Shown: one piece after another, positions 8,573 through 17,548 of the stretch
Position numbering within the stretch: position 1 is the stretch's first letter
Layout of the letters: each line of letters starts with the position of its first letter
Origin: Gammaproteobacteria bacterium
GTDB lineage: Bacteria; Pseudomonadota; Gammaproteobacteria; Enterobacterales; Alteromonadaceae
Assembly: GCA_018222405.1 (NCBI GenBank)
Contig: JAAFAI010000021.1
Location: forward strand, 1-64,000
Reading direction: 5' to 3'
DNA length: 64,000 nt
Translations under genes and position numbers: made by a program
Notes under the pieces: generated by a model
Seen by the model: the letters and a program-made list of their open reading frames with translations, nothing else
Told to the model about the DNA's origin: nothing
Databases searched by the model: none

Positions 8573-11500
8573 ATGAGATGGAACAAAGTGTTGTTAGCCG
8601 TGAGTATTTCCGCCGTACTCGGTGGATGTGGAGACGGAACACAACAAAAAGTTGAAGGTGTTGTTGAGGCCCCTCAAAACGAACCGCCTGTCAGTGTTAC
8701 AGACCCGACCTTTCCAAGCGGTGTTACTTTTAGTGAGGTAGGCGTTCACGATCCTTCTGTTATTCGTCTGGATGACGGCACTTTCTATATCTTCGGTTCT
8801 CATATGGCTTACGCCAGCTCTACCGATTTAGTGAACTGGGCTCAATTAAATCCCGGTGCTGCCAACAACGAAGATGCGGCGGCTAATACGCCACTATTTA
8901 ATACTTATCCTTCTGAAGTGTCTGAAGGTATTGACTGGGTAGGCGGTAATATTGGTTCCTGGGCTTCGGATGTTATCCAACTGGGCGACGGCCGTTACTA
9001 CTTCTATTATAACCACTGTGCGCTGCCTGATACCGGTAACTGTGTATCCCGTTCATATCTGGGTGTAGCGGTATCAGACAATATTGACGGTCCTTATGAA
9101 GACTTAGGTCTGATCCTGACCACTGGCCATGTGGGTGCAGAAAACCCAGGCATCAATGGCGAAAACTACGACGGCAATGTGCACCCGAATGCCATCGACC
9201 CGGATGTATTTTTCGACAAAGAGGGCCGCTTATGGATGGTTTACGGCTCTTATTCCGGTGGTATCTGGATTATGGAAATGGATCCGCAAACCGGTATGGC
9301 ATTGCCAGACCAGGGCTACGGCACCAAACTCATGGGTGGCTTCTACAGCGCCATTGAAGGGCCATATATGATTTATAGCCCTGAAAGCGATTACTACTAT
9401 CTGTTTACCTCGTTTGGCGGTTATGAAAACGCCGATGGTTACAACATGCGTATTGCCCGTTCACGTAACCCCAATGGTCCTTTCACCGACAGTAAAGGTC
9501 AGGACATGATTGGCGCATCTGGCGGCTGGTCGTCTATCGAGCAGTATGGTAACAAGGTGATGGGTGGCTTCCTGTATGATGTGAATCCTGGTGAAGCAGG
9601 CACTGACCACGGTTACATGGCACCAGGCCATAACTCTGCTTACTACGATGAAGAAACCGGAAAGTACTTTGTTATTTTCCATACCCGCTTCCCTGGTCAG
9701 GGCCAAATCCACAACGTGCGCGTTCATGAGATGTTCGTAAACGAAGATGGCTGGCTGGTTGTAGCACCGCATCGCTATGTGCCGGTTGAAGGCGATAATA
9801 TTGCTGATGAAACCGATTTGTTTGGTACCTTCAAACTGATTAACCACGGCTCCGATATCGACCGGGAAGCCAAGGTGTCTACTTATATTACACTGGAAGA
9901 TTACAATATTGTCAGTGGCGACGTAACCGGTAAATGGTACTACGAAGCGGATAACACTGTACGCCTGTATCTCGACGGCCGTGGCACCTTCAAAGGGGTA
10001 TCTTCATGGCAGTACAACGACAACATGGGCGAGTTTGTGCCAACCTTTACTGCGGTAAATGAAGAAGGCGTTGCTATTTGGGGCAGTAAGCTGATGGAGA
10101 ACGACGATGCTACCGCGCTGACTAATGCGCTGGCTGCCATCTCGTTCCCGGAAGAAACTACCGTAGACGTTACGCTGCCAGCAATTGGTGCGAAAGGCGC
10201 CGATATCACCTGGACCAGCAGTCACCCGGATTACATCGAAGTGAAAGGTGAGCCTGAACTGCCGAATGCCAGCTACACTGGCGTGGTAACCCGTCCTAAT
10301 GTTGGCTCTGGCGATACCGAGGTGACCTTAACCGCCACCGCTACCCTCAACGGTATGTCGCAAACTCAGACCTACACCATTGTGATCCCGGCTCAGGTGC
10401 CCTTTAACCGTATTGCCCACTACTCATTCGACGGCAGCTTTGCTGACGAACTGGGTAATTACACTGCCGCAACTGAAACCGGCATGCGTCCGGATACCTC
10501 TGGTACCGTTAACTTTGTTGAAGGTCAAATGGGCCAGGCTGCCATGTTCGATGGCACCAACGGTCTGCGTCTGCCAGACGGCTTTATTAACTCCTATAAC
10601 TACACTGTGTCTATGTGGCTCAATGCGCAGTCGCTCAACATTTTCACGCCGGCATTCTTTGGTGATGTTGGTGATAACGGTTGGATGAGTTTGGTCCCAC
10701 AGAGCTGGGACGGCAACATTATGTTGTGGAGTAATTCTGTACTGAAAGGCAGTAACCCCTGGTTTGACGGTATCTCCGGTGTGCCTATGCAACTGGATAC
10801 CTGGACCCAAGTAGCGTTCTCCGTTAGCAATGGCTTTGTACGTATTTATATTGATGGCGAACTGGCCGGTGAGGCCAATGGTCTGCCGGATATGTTTACC
10901 GATTACGAAGGCGTGTTCACTCTGGGCGTAAATCCATTTGATGTCCCTTTCAACGGTATGATTGATGAAGTGAAACTGTATGACACGGCATTAACCGCCG
11001 GTGAAATCAAAAACCTTGATGTTACGCCACTGTCGACTGCTGAGCTGCTGGCTTCGGCCGCTGACTTGCTCGACTTAGGTGACACTACCGCTGTCATTGC
11101 TGATCTGCCAATGCGTCCCACTGGCCCTTACGCATCGGCCATAAGCTGGACATCCTCTAACCCGGATGTAATCAGCACTAAAGGTGAAGTGACCCGTCCT
11201 GCTAATGGTGAAGACGATGCCCTGGTTGTGCTAACCGCCACCATCACTTTAGAAGGCGAAAGTGTCAACAAGACCTTCGAAGTCAATGTGCGTGCACTGG
11301 GTCTGCCGGATCCGGTAGTCCACTACAGTTTCGACAACGATGACCTGTCTGATGCAACCGGTCAGCAAAGTTCCGGTACACCAACCGGTGCTATTATCGA
11401 CCAGGCAGGCGGTGAAGCAGCCTTTACTGACGGGATTGTAGGTCGAGCGCTGGATATGGATGGTAGCTATGGTGTGCAGTTGGCCGCTGACCTGATTAAA

Positions 11501-11941
11501 GATAACTCCTATGCTATCTCGGTTTGGTTTAACGCCACTACGTTGGCCAACTATACCCCAGTGGTGTTTGGCTATGCCAATGCCGACAGCTGGATAAGCA
11601 TGATCCCAGGTGGTCACCACGCTTCCACCAATGCCATGGTATGGTCCGGTACTGCCTGGTACGACGCCTTTACCGACCAAACCCTGGAAACCGGCACCTG
11701 GTACCACATGGTAATGGTCAATAATCAGGGCGCTATGACCATCTACATCAATGGTGAAGAAGGCTTTGCAGGTCAGAACTTCCCGGATGTGTTTACGCCG
11801 GCTCCGGTTACGTCCTTTACGGTTGGCGCAAACTTCTGGGATGCAGCTTTCAACGGTCAAATCGATGAGCTGTACATCTTTGATGATGCCCTGACAGCAA
11901 CTGATGTTACGCAAATCTACAACTCGCAACGCCCAGAATAA
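8573..11941 (+). CDS. Multidomain GH43 endo-arabinanase-like lipoprotein with two LamG domains
   Basis: A 1122-residue surface or periplasmic lipoprotein (lipobox L-G-G-C, Cys19). Residues about 52-370 form a GH43 five-bladed propeller with the three expected acids: Asp60 in VHDPSVI, Asp209 in AIDPDVF and Glu262 in IEGPYMI. Residues about 385-510 resemble the C-terminal beta domain of extracellular arabinanases (GKWYYEADNTVRLYL). Then come a decayed Ig-like domain (about 515-595, ITWTSSHPDYIEVKG), a concanavalin-like LamG domain (about 605-800), a second Ig-like domain (about 815-890) and a second LamG domain (about 895-1120). The LamG domains are probably glycan-binding. It should cut alpha-1,5-arabinan. 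It has its own terminator before the next gene. Family is secure; endo versus exo action is inferred. Confidence 0.87.
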   Translation: MRWNKVLLAVSISAVLGGCGDGTQQKVEGVVEAPQNEPPVSVTDPTFPSGVTFSEVGVHDPSVIRLDDGTFYIFGSHMAYASSTDLVNWAQLNPGAANNEDAAANTPLFNTYPSEVSEGIDWVGGNIGSWASDVIQLGDGRYYFYYNHCALPDTGNCVSRSYLGVAVSDNIDGPYEDLGLILTTGHVGAENPGINGENYDGNVHPNAIDPDVFFDKEGRLWMVYGSYSGGIWIMEMDPQTGMALPDQGYGTKLMGGFYSAIEGPYMIYSPESDYYYLFTSFGGYENADGYNMRIARSRNPNGPFTDSKGQDMIGASGGWSSIEQYGNKVMGGFLYDVNPGEAGTDHGYMAPGHNSAYYDEETGKYFVIFHTRFPGQGQIHNVRVHEMFVNEDGWLVVAPHRYVPVEGDNIADETDLFGTFKLINHGSDIDREAKVSTYITLEDYNIVSGDVTGKWYYEADNTVRLYLDGRGTFKGVSSWQYNDNMGEFVPTFTAVNEEGVAIWGSKLMENDDATALTNALAAISFPEETTVDVTLPAIGAKGADITWTSSHPDYIEVKGEPELPNASYTGVVTRPNVGSGDTEVTLTATATLNGMSQTQTYTIVIPAQVPFNRIAHYSFDGSFADELGNYTAATETGMRPDTSGTVNFVEGQMGQAAMFDGTNGLRLPDGFINSYNYTVSMWLNAQSLNIFTPAFFGDVGDNGWMSLVPQSWDGNIMLWSNSVLKGSNPWFDGISGVPMQLDTWTQVAFSVSNGFVRIYIDGELAGEANGLPDMFTDYEGVFTLGVNPFDVPFNGMIDEVKLYDTALTAGEIKNLDVTPLSTAELLASAADLLDLGDTTAVIADLPMRPTGPYASAISWTSSNPDVISTKGEVTRPANGEDDALVVLTATITLEGESVNKTFEVNVRALGLPDPVVHYSFDNDDLSDATGQQSSGTPTGAIIDQAGGEAAFTDGIVGRALDMDGSYGVQLAADLIKDNSYAISVWFNATTLANYTPVVFGYANADSWISMIPGGHHASTNAMVWSGTAWYDAFTDQTLETGTWYHMVMVNNQGAMTIYINGEEGFAGQNFPDVFTPAPVTSFTVGANFWDAAFNGQIDELYIFDDALTATDVTQIYNSQRPE

Positions 11942-11961
11942 GGGTTGCACCTAAGCTAATC

Positions 11962-11993
11962 ACCGCTACCTGTTCTCAGGTAGCGGTTTTTTC
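11962..11993 (+). terminator. Rho-independent terminator after the GH43-LamG gene
   Basis: A perfect 10-bp stem (11962-11971 with 11978-11987, ACCGCTACCT/AGGTAGCGGT) is followed by six T. Expression of the two downstream enzymes must rely on read-through or a promoter in the short gap before 12028. Confidence 0.88.
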
Positions 11994-12027
11994 GTTTCTT
12001 CGACACTAGTAATCTTTAAGGATCATC

Positions 12028-12984
12028 ATGAGAAAACGATTTCTAAGCACCGCCTTCGCCTGTTTGTTAGCTTCAACGGCAAGTGCTGATAACCCGATTA
12101 TTACCGACGTATTTACTGCGGACCCGGCAGCTATGGTTTATAACGACACCGTGTACCTCTACACCGGTCATGACGAAGCGCCTAACAACGATAAGTTTTT
12201 CGAAATGCATGACTGGCTGGCCTTCAGCTCAACCGACATGGTGAACTGGAAAGCCCACGGGCCGATCATGAAAGGCGTTGATTTTAAGTGGGCAGTACCC
12301 GGCTTTGCCTGGGCCTCCCATATGGTGGAAAAAGACGGTACATTTTACTTCTACACCACGGTCCGCCACGATGAAACCAAGCCTGGTTTCGCTATCGGTG
12401 TGGCCACTTCAGACTCTCCTACCGGACCGTTTAAAGACGCTATCGGCAAAGCCCTCATCACCGATGATATGACCACCCATACGCCAAATGACTGGGACGA
12501 TATCGACCCGGCAATCTTTATTGAAGAAAACGGCGATGCCTACATGTTTTTTGGCAACCTGATGCCAAAATACGTAAAACTCAAAGACAACATGCTGGAA
12601 CTTGATGGCGAGATAAAAACCATCGACGTACCCAATTATACCGAAGCCTCATGGGTGCATAAAAAGGGCGATAATTATTACTTCAGTTATGCCTGTGAAT
12701 TCCCGGAAAAGATTTGCTATGCCATGAGTAAAAGCATTCATGGCCCATGGGAATACAAGGGCATCCTTAACGAAGTTGCCGGTAACTCAGAGACCAATCA
12801 CCAGTCCATCATTGAGTACAAAGGCAAAAGCTATTTCATTTATCACACCGGCGCACTGCCGCCTAAAGACGGTCAGGCAAGCGGCGGCCGTTTCCGTCGT
12901 TCGGTGGCCGTTGAACCGTTATATTACAACCAAGACGGCACCCTGAAACGCGTCATTATGACCACTGAAGGCGTGCAGAAATAA
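12028..12984 (+). CDS. GH43 family exo-acting arabinosidase/xylosidase, secreted
   Basis: A 318-residue enzyme with a Sec signal peptide (cleavage after TASA, about residue 20) and a single GH43 propeller, so probably soluble in the periplasm. The catalytic acids are visible: Asp32 in TADPAAM as base, Asp160 in DDIDPAIF as pKa modulator and Glu206 in YTEASWV as acid. The short length without extra beta domain fits the small GH43 enzymes that remove arabinose or xylose from chain ends. AGG lies close before the start and the GH51 gene follows nine bases after the stop, so the two are probably co-transcribed. The precise linkage cut cannot be told from sequence. Confidence 0.85.
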   Translation: MRKRFLSTAFACLLASTASADNPIITDVFTADPAAMVYNDTVYLYTGHDEAPNNDKFFEMHDWLAFSSTDMVNWKAHGPIMKGVDFKWAVPGFAWASHMVEKDGTFYFYTTVRHDETKPGFAIGVATSDSPTGPFKDAIGKALITDDMTTHTPNDWDDIDPAIFIEENGDAYMFFGNLMPKYVKLKDNMLELDGEIKTIDVPNYTEASWVHKKGDNYYFSYACEFPEKICYAMSKSIHGPWEYKGILNEVAGNSETNHQSIIEYKGKSYFIYHTGALPPKDGQASGGRFRRSVAVEPLYYNQDGTLKRVIMTTEGVQK

Positions 12985-12993
12985 CAAGGAGTA

Positions 12994-14532
12994 ATGATGA
13001 AGTTAAAATTAGTTGCCTGTGCCCTGATCGGGGTTGGCCTGTCATTTGGATGTGTTTCCAAACAACATGATGTGAGTATCACTGCCGACCTCAGTAAAGA
13101 AGGCGCCACCATTAACAAGGATATCTACGGTCAGTTTGCCGAGCATCTTGGGCGGGGTATTTACGAAGGCATCTGGGTCGGCCATGACTCAGATATACCC
13201 AATACCAAAGGCTTCCGCAATGACGTCCTTAATGCCCTGCGCGATATTCAGGTCCCCCTGGTGCGCTGGCCGGGCGGTTGTTTTGCTGACGAATATCACT
13301 GGCGTGATGGTATCGGTGACCCGGCTGAACGGCCGGTGAAGGTAAATACACACTGGGGCGGTGTAGAGGAAGACAATGCCGTAGGCACCCATGAGTTTTT
13401 CGACTTTGTTGAACTGCTTGGAGCGGATGCTTACATCAATGGTAACCTGGGAAGCGGCACCGTGCGTGAGATGGCTGAGTGGGTCGAATACATGACCTCA
13501 GACAAAAACTCCACGCTGGCCAACCAACGCCGGGCCAATGGTCGCGAAGCGCCCTGGGACATTGCTTATTTTGGTATTGGTAATGAAAGCTGGGGATGCG
13601 GTGGTCATATGTCACCTGAGTACTACGTTGACCTGTACAACCAGTTTGCCACCTTTATTAAAACCCCACCGGGTAAAAAGCCAAAGCTGGTGGCCAGTGG
13701 CGGTCATACCGAAGATACCAAATGGACTGATGTGCTGAGCGCCAGTATTGAGCGCAATATGGATGGTATCAGTTACCACTTCTACACGTTGCCTAACAGT
13801 GACTGGTCGAACAAGGGCCACGCCACCGAGTTTACCGAAACCGACTGGTTTAAAACCATGGAGCGTACCTATCGCATGGATAAGTACCTCAAAAATAATA
13901 TTGCAAAACTTGATGCCAACGATCCTGAAGGCAAGCTGGGCTTTTATGTGGATGAATGGGGTACCTGGTACGATCCGGAACCAGGCCGTGAGCCGGGCTT
14001 TCTGTATCAGCAAAACACCCTGCGTGATGCAGTTTTAACCGCAGTGAACTTTAACCTGTTCCACCACTATGCCGAACGCGTGCACATGACCAATATCGCG
14101 CAGATGGTTAACGTGCTGCAGGCCATGATCCTCACTGATGGTGGCGACATGCTACTCACGCCAACTTATCATGTGTATGGCATGTATAAGGTTTTTCAGG
14201 ATGCCACGTCTATCCCTTTTACCATCAACGGTGGTGAGTATAAGCAGGGGGAACAGACGTTACCGGCTGTCACTGCCTCTATTGCTAAGGGTCAGGATGG
14301 CAAGGTATATATTGCCCTGGTTAATCTGGATCCGGCCAATGAAGCAGAAGTGGCTCTGGATTTTGATAACGGTGATTATTCCTCACTGATTGGTCAGATC
14401 CTTACTGCAGATGCCATTACTGCCAAAAATACCTTTGACGCCAAGGACGTGGTCAAACCTGCATCATTCAGCAGTGACCTGGACGAACTGGTATTGCCAG
14501 CCAAGTCAATTGTCGTTGCAGAATTGAAATAA
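12994..14532 (+). CDS. GH51 alpha-L-arabinofuranosidase, predicted lipoprotein
   Basis: A 512-residue retaining arabinofuranosidase of family GH51. A TIM barrel carries the acid/base Glu198 in GIGNESWGCGG and the nucleophile Glu321 in YVDEWGTWY; the early motif RWPGGCFADEYHW is also typical, and a C-terminal beta domain follows from about residue 400. The N-terminus is a signal with lipobox S-F-G-C (Cys20), which is unusual because many bacterial GH51 enzymes are cytoplasmic; here it should act in the envelope on imported oligosaccharides. AAGGAG stands just before the start. A terminator follows. Confidence 0.92.
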   Translation: MMKLKLVACALIGVGLSFGCVSKQHDVSITADLSKEGATINKDIYGQFAEHLGRGIYEGIWVGHDSDIPNTKGFRNDVLNALRDIQVPLVRWPGGCFADEYHWRDGIGDPAERPVKVNTHWGGVEEDNAVGTHEFFDFVELLGADAYINGNLGSGTVREMAEWVEYMTSDKNSTLANQRRANGREAPWDIAYFGIGNESWGCGGHMSPEYYVDLYNQFATFIKTPPGKKPKLVASGGHTEDTKWTDVLSASIERNMDGISYHFYTLPNSDWSNKGHATEFTETDWFKTMERTYRMDKYLKNNIAKLDANDPEGKLGFYVDEWGTWYDPEPGREPGFLYQQNTLRDAVLTAVNFNLFHHYAERVHMTNIAQMVNVLQAMILTDGGDMLLTPTYHVYGMYKVFQDATSIPFTINGGEYKQGEQTLPAVTASIAKGQDGKVYIALVNLDPANEAEVALDFDNGDYSSLIGQILTADAITAKNTFDAKDVVKPASFSSDLDELVLPAKSIVVAELK

Positions 14533-14550
14533 GCGACTTCGATACGGATA

Positions 14551-14585
14551 AAAGGCGCGGTCAGTTACTGGTCGCGCTTTTTTTA
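14551..14585 (+). terminator. Rho-independent terminator after GH51
   Basis: A GC-rich stem (GCGCG at 14555-14559 pairing with CGCGC near 14573-14577) flanked by AAAG and a run of seven T. The leftward tapT gene ends inside the T run, so this is a shared intergenic end. Confidence 0.8.
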
Positions 14586-15302
14586 TTCACTCAGGCCCAG
14601 TTCACTGGCACTTAAGTGATCGGTCAGATGGGGCTTACCCTTTACGTAAAAATGGCGAAAAACATTGAAGTAATGCGCCAGCGTTTGAGCTGCACTCGTC
14701 TCCCCGGCCAGTTTTAACACTTCCACGCCAACTTCTGCGGTACATAACTGATGGGCGTGAGCCGCCTCGCGCAATTTATACTCTGAGCTGACCTGCGGCT
14801 TTATCCCCAACACAGGCAGGTGCTGAAGGTACTCACTTTTACGAAACATTTTACGCGCCTCACGCCAGGTACCATCAAGCATAATAAACAAAGGCACTTT
14901 ACCGTTATCCGCGACGGCGCGCGCGCGACGCTCCGGCTCAGCATATTCGTGGGGAAAGATGATAAACGGCTGGTAGACAGGGTTGTCGATTAGCGCCAAA
15001 AAATCCGGGGGTGGTTCGGTGCGATGCCAGGTAAAGGCATGATTCACCTTTGCCACATCGGCAATCAATCGTCCGGTATTCGTTGGTTTGTAACATTCGC
15101 CTTTGTACATCAGGAACACAAATGCGCTGTTAGCCAGCGGCTCTGGCACATGCTCACAAATACAATTAGCGGTAGGTAGCAAACAGTCATCACAGCGTAC
15201 AACCTTGCCACCGCGGGCCAGAAACGGGCGGGTTGAATGAACCAGCTCTCGCTGGCGCAGAGCTAAAACAGAATTATGCAAAGCATTGCCGGAATAAAAC
15301 AA
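14583..15302 (-). CDS. tapT: tRNA-uridine aminocarboxypropyltransferase (DTW domain)
   Basis: A 239-residue cytoplasmic enzyme of the DTW family. It transfers the 3-amino-3-carboxypropyl group of S-adenosylmethionine to a uridine in tRNA (acp3U47 in E. coli, made by TapT/YfiP). Visible marks are the four-Cys cluster at residues 37, 40, 47 and 49 (RCDDCLLPTANCIC), the segment KPTNTGRLIADV, the signature DGTW at 143-146 within MLDGTWREARKMFRKS, and SEYKLREA. These match the E. coli protein as I remember it, in order and spacing. It is unrelated to the surrounding arabinose genes and starts the block that divides the locus. Confidence 0.88.
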   Translation of the reverse strand: MFYSGNALHNSVLALRQRELVHSTRPFLARGGKVVRCDDCLLPTANCICEHVPEPLANSAFVFLMYKGECYKPTNTGRLIADVAKVNHAFTWHRTEPPPDFLALIDNPVYQPFIIFPHEYAEPERRARAVADNGKVPLFIMLDGTWREARKMFRKSEYLQHLPVLGIKPQVSSEYKLREAAHAHQLCTAEVGVEVLKLAGETSAAQTLAHYFNVFRHFYVKGKPHLTDHLSASELGLSE

Positions 15303-15398
15303 ACAGGATTACATTGTATATGAGCCCTGCCCGAGACTACCAGCAATGCTTGGTGGGTATTTTCCCAGCGGGTGCCAGTAGTAAACATAATTAACGCA

Positions 15399-17384
15399 TC
15401 AGGCCAGCGGGTAACGGGTTTCCAGGCTGTCGATATCAACCACATTACCGTTGCGGTTTACCTGCCGGTACAGGCCGAGTTCTGCAGGGGAGACAAAACC
15501 AGCAGCCTGTTCAATATCGTTAAGGCGTGCCCCCTGAGCCACCAGGAATGTCAGATAAGTGTGCCTTAGAGCTGCCACTGAAAACTGATCCGGGTATGGC
15601 AATCCGGCGTCATGTGCCACGTTTATGATCATCTGATCTAACTGGCTGGTATCCAGGCGGCTGCTCAACACGGTGGCTTCCGGGTCGCTTTCTGACTCGC
15701 ACAATAAGCCTACGCACTGATTGGTGAGGTCCAGAGTTCGGGCGAAATCACCGTGGATCTTAAGCGCGCCTTTTTCCACCAGCACATCCTGATAACGAAC
15801 CTCCGGTAATTCCTCTGGTGCTACCCCGCTGAGCAGCAGCGCGATAACTAGTTTGCCGTCACGATTAGCGGCTTTGTAGAGCCCCTGACAGTCTTTTTCA
15901 CTCAGTAACCGGGCATTACTCGCCGGCGCCTCATGACCAAGTTGCATGGGTGCCTGCTGATGCCCTAACTGAGAGACCTTTTGTTGTTCAAGCGCCTGAT
16001 GGGCAGCCATTTGCTGCTCCAGGGTCAGCCCCTGATTAGGCACCACGTTATAACTGGTAAAGGTCGGCGCAGGAGCTTGCTGGCGATGAATCGAGCTGAA
16101 CAGCTGCAACGCCAGCAAACCAAGAATAATCGCTACCACCAGCGCAATGGCAGAATCCCGCCAGTAATGTGGTGCTATGGGGAAATCCGGTTCAAAGGGT
16201 TGCTCCAGGATATTAATGGTAGGCTGCATAGGCTTTTGCACCTCTGCCTGTACCAGTTGATCCCGCAGGGTCTGCGATTGTAGTTGTAACTGCTCCAGAG
16301 CGCCGTCGAGACGGGCGTATTCCTCGAGCTTTTGATTAAAGGCCTGGGCATCAAGCGACAGTTGTTTAAGTTCGTTTTCCAACTGCTGCTGCTTTTGCTG
16401 GGAAGAAGTCACTGTTCGTTTGAGCTCTTCCAGATAGCGCTGCTGGCTTTCAGCTACCGTTTTATCATAGTTCCCCCTGAGTTCCTCCAGCTTACGCTTT
16501 TTGCCAACGATCTCAGGGTCCATGTTCATATAAGTGGGGGTGAAGTTTTCGGCCAGTTCTGCCAGTTCAGCTTCTACTTCGGCAATCACGGCATAGAGGC
16601 TATCCATGCGTGCTTTATCATTGGGGTGAAAGACCATTTCGCCGCTGGTAATACTCTGACGCACAGTGGCCAGCTCCGCCTCGGCTTCAGCCTGCATGGA
16701 CTCCGCCTCATCCAACGCAGCGCCTTTACTTTTGATTTTCGCCAGCACCCGGTTTTCATCGCGCTCCAGCGAAACAATATTATTTTCTTCACCAAAGGCC
16801 TGCACGACTGCCCGTTGTGCATTAATCTTTTCTTCCAGCGCGAGGAGTTTTTCCTGCTCGACACTAATGGTTTCTTCGGTGTTAGCGATGGTTTCGGCCG
16901 ACAGTTGTTCAAGGTACAGACCTAACCATTGCTCCAGAACCGGTTTTAACAGGGTCTTATCTTCTCCGTTGGCGTACAGGCTGATTATTCGGCTGCTGGT
17001 ATTGGCTTCGGTGCTCAACATACCGGCCAGTTGTTCGGGGGAAAGAGACAGTGAATCGTAGGCCAGCAAGCGGGCACTTAAATCATTAAATACACGATTA
17101 CTGGTGAGACGCTGGTTGTTCAGGGTGATTTGCTCAACCGGTACGGTACTTTGCTCGGTATTGTGCTGCTGAGCATAACTAAAATGAACGATGGCCTGAC
17201 TCTGATAAATCTCTGCACGCGACCAAATCCACGCCAGCGCGGCAGCAAATACCACCAGAAAGGTCAAGCTCAACACTAACCACTTTTGCTTTTGCAGCTT
17301 TTTGGCTTCTTCCTCTGAACGCATATCTGCGTTACCTGTGACAAATTGTGATGGCGTCACTTCGACTTTGCCATTAAATGCCAT
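15399..17384 (-). CDS. Wzz-like membrane protein fused to a degenerate tyrosine-recombinase domain
   Basis: A 661-residue inner-membrane protein. Residues about 35-55 are a first membrane helix, followed by a Wzz-type periplasmic region, a long coiled coil (about 165-380) and a proline-rich stretch before a second helix (about 411-431), the layout of polysaccharide co-polymerases. The C-terminal 230 residues should be cytoplasmic: a Gln-rich linker, then about 495-645 resembling the catalytic domain of phage integrases. There LRHTYLTFL (Arg607) and the closing LYRQV (Tyr639) match, but the first Arg is replaced (GVAPEEL), the His before LRH is Ala604 and the GH motif is GF, so recombination is unlikely. 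No tyrosine-kinase domain or polysaccharide genes are near. Its function is unknown; chain-length control or membrane scaffolding are guesses. Confidence 0.75.
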   Translation of the reverse strand: MAFNGKVEVTPSQFVTGNADMRSEEEAKKLQKQKWLVLSLTFLVVFAAALAWIWSRAEIYQSQAIVHFSYAQQHNTEQSTVPVEQITLNNQRLTSNRVFNDLSARLLAYDSLSLSPEQLAGMLSTEANTSSRIISLYANGEDKTLLKPVLEQWLGLYLEQLSAETIANTEETISVEQEKLLALEEKINAQRAVVQAFGEENNIVSLERDENRVLAKIKSKGAALDEAESMQAEAEAELATVRQSITSGEMVFHPNDKARMDSLYAVIAEVEAELAELAENFTPTYMNMDPEIVGKKRKLEELRGNYDKTVAESQQRYLEELKRTVTSSQQKQQQLENELKQLSLDAQAFNQKLEEYARLDGALEQLQLQSQTLRDQLVQAEVQKPMQPTINILEQPFEPDFPIAPHYWRDSAIALVVAIILGLLALQLFSSIHRQQAPAPTFTSYNVVPNQGLTLEQQMAAHQALEQQKVSQLGHQQAPMQLGHEAPASNARLLSEKDCQGLYKAANRDGKLVIALLLSGVAPEELPEVRYQDVLVEKGALKIHGDFARTLDLTNQCVGLLCESESDPEATVLSSRLDTSQLDQMIINVAHDAGLPYPDQFSVAALRHTYLTFLVAQGARLNDIEQAAGFVSPAELGLYRQVNRNGNVVDIDSLETRYPLA

Positions 17385-17548
17385 GTCTTATTTCCATATT
17401 CCAATGCGAAACACCCGACTTTGCTGACAGGCGCTGATTAGTTACCTGGCGGTTAGATTATCAGCTAATGTATGGCTGTGCGACCACTATCGGTTGTTAT
17501 CCGCGCTCCCTCGCAGATTTTTACGCCCAGTGTTAATTCGGTCAATGA

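Noticed and set aside
9461..9847. Long antisense frames inside the GH43 genes (for example 9461-9847 and 11249-11950)
   Set aside because: They are shadows of high-GC coding sequence on the other strand with no domain or start signal.
15263..15445. 60-residue leftward frame across the tapT/Wzz junction
   Set aside because: It overlaps the confident starts and ends of both neighbours in another frame and lacks any family signal.
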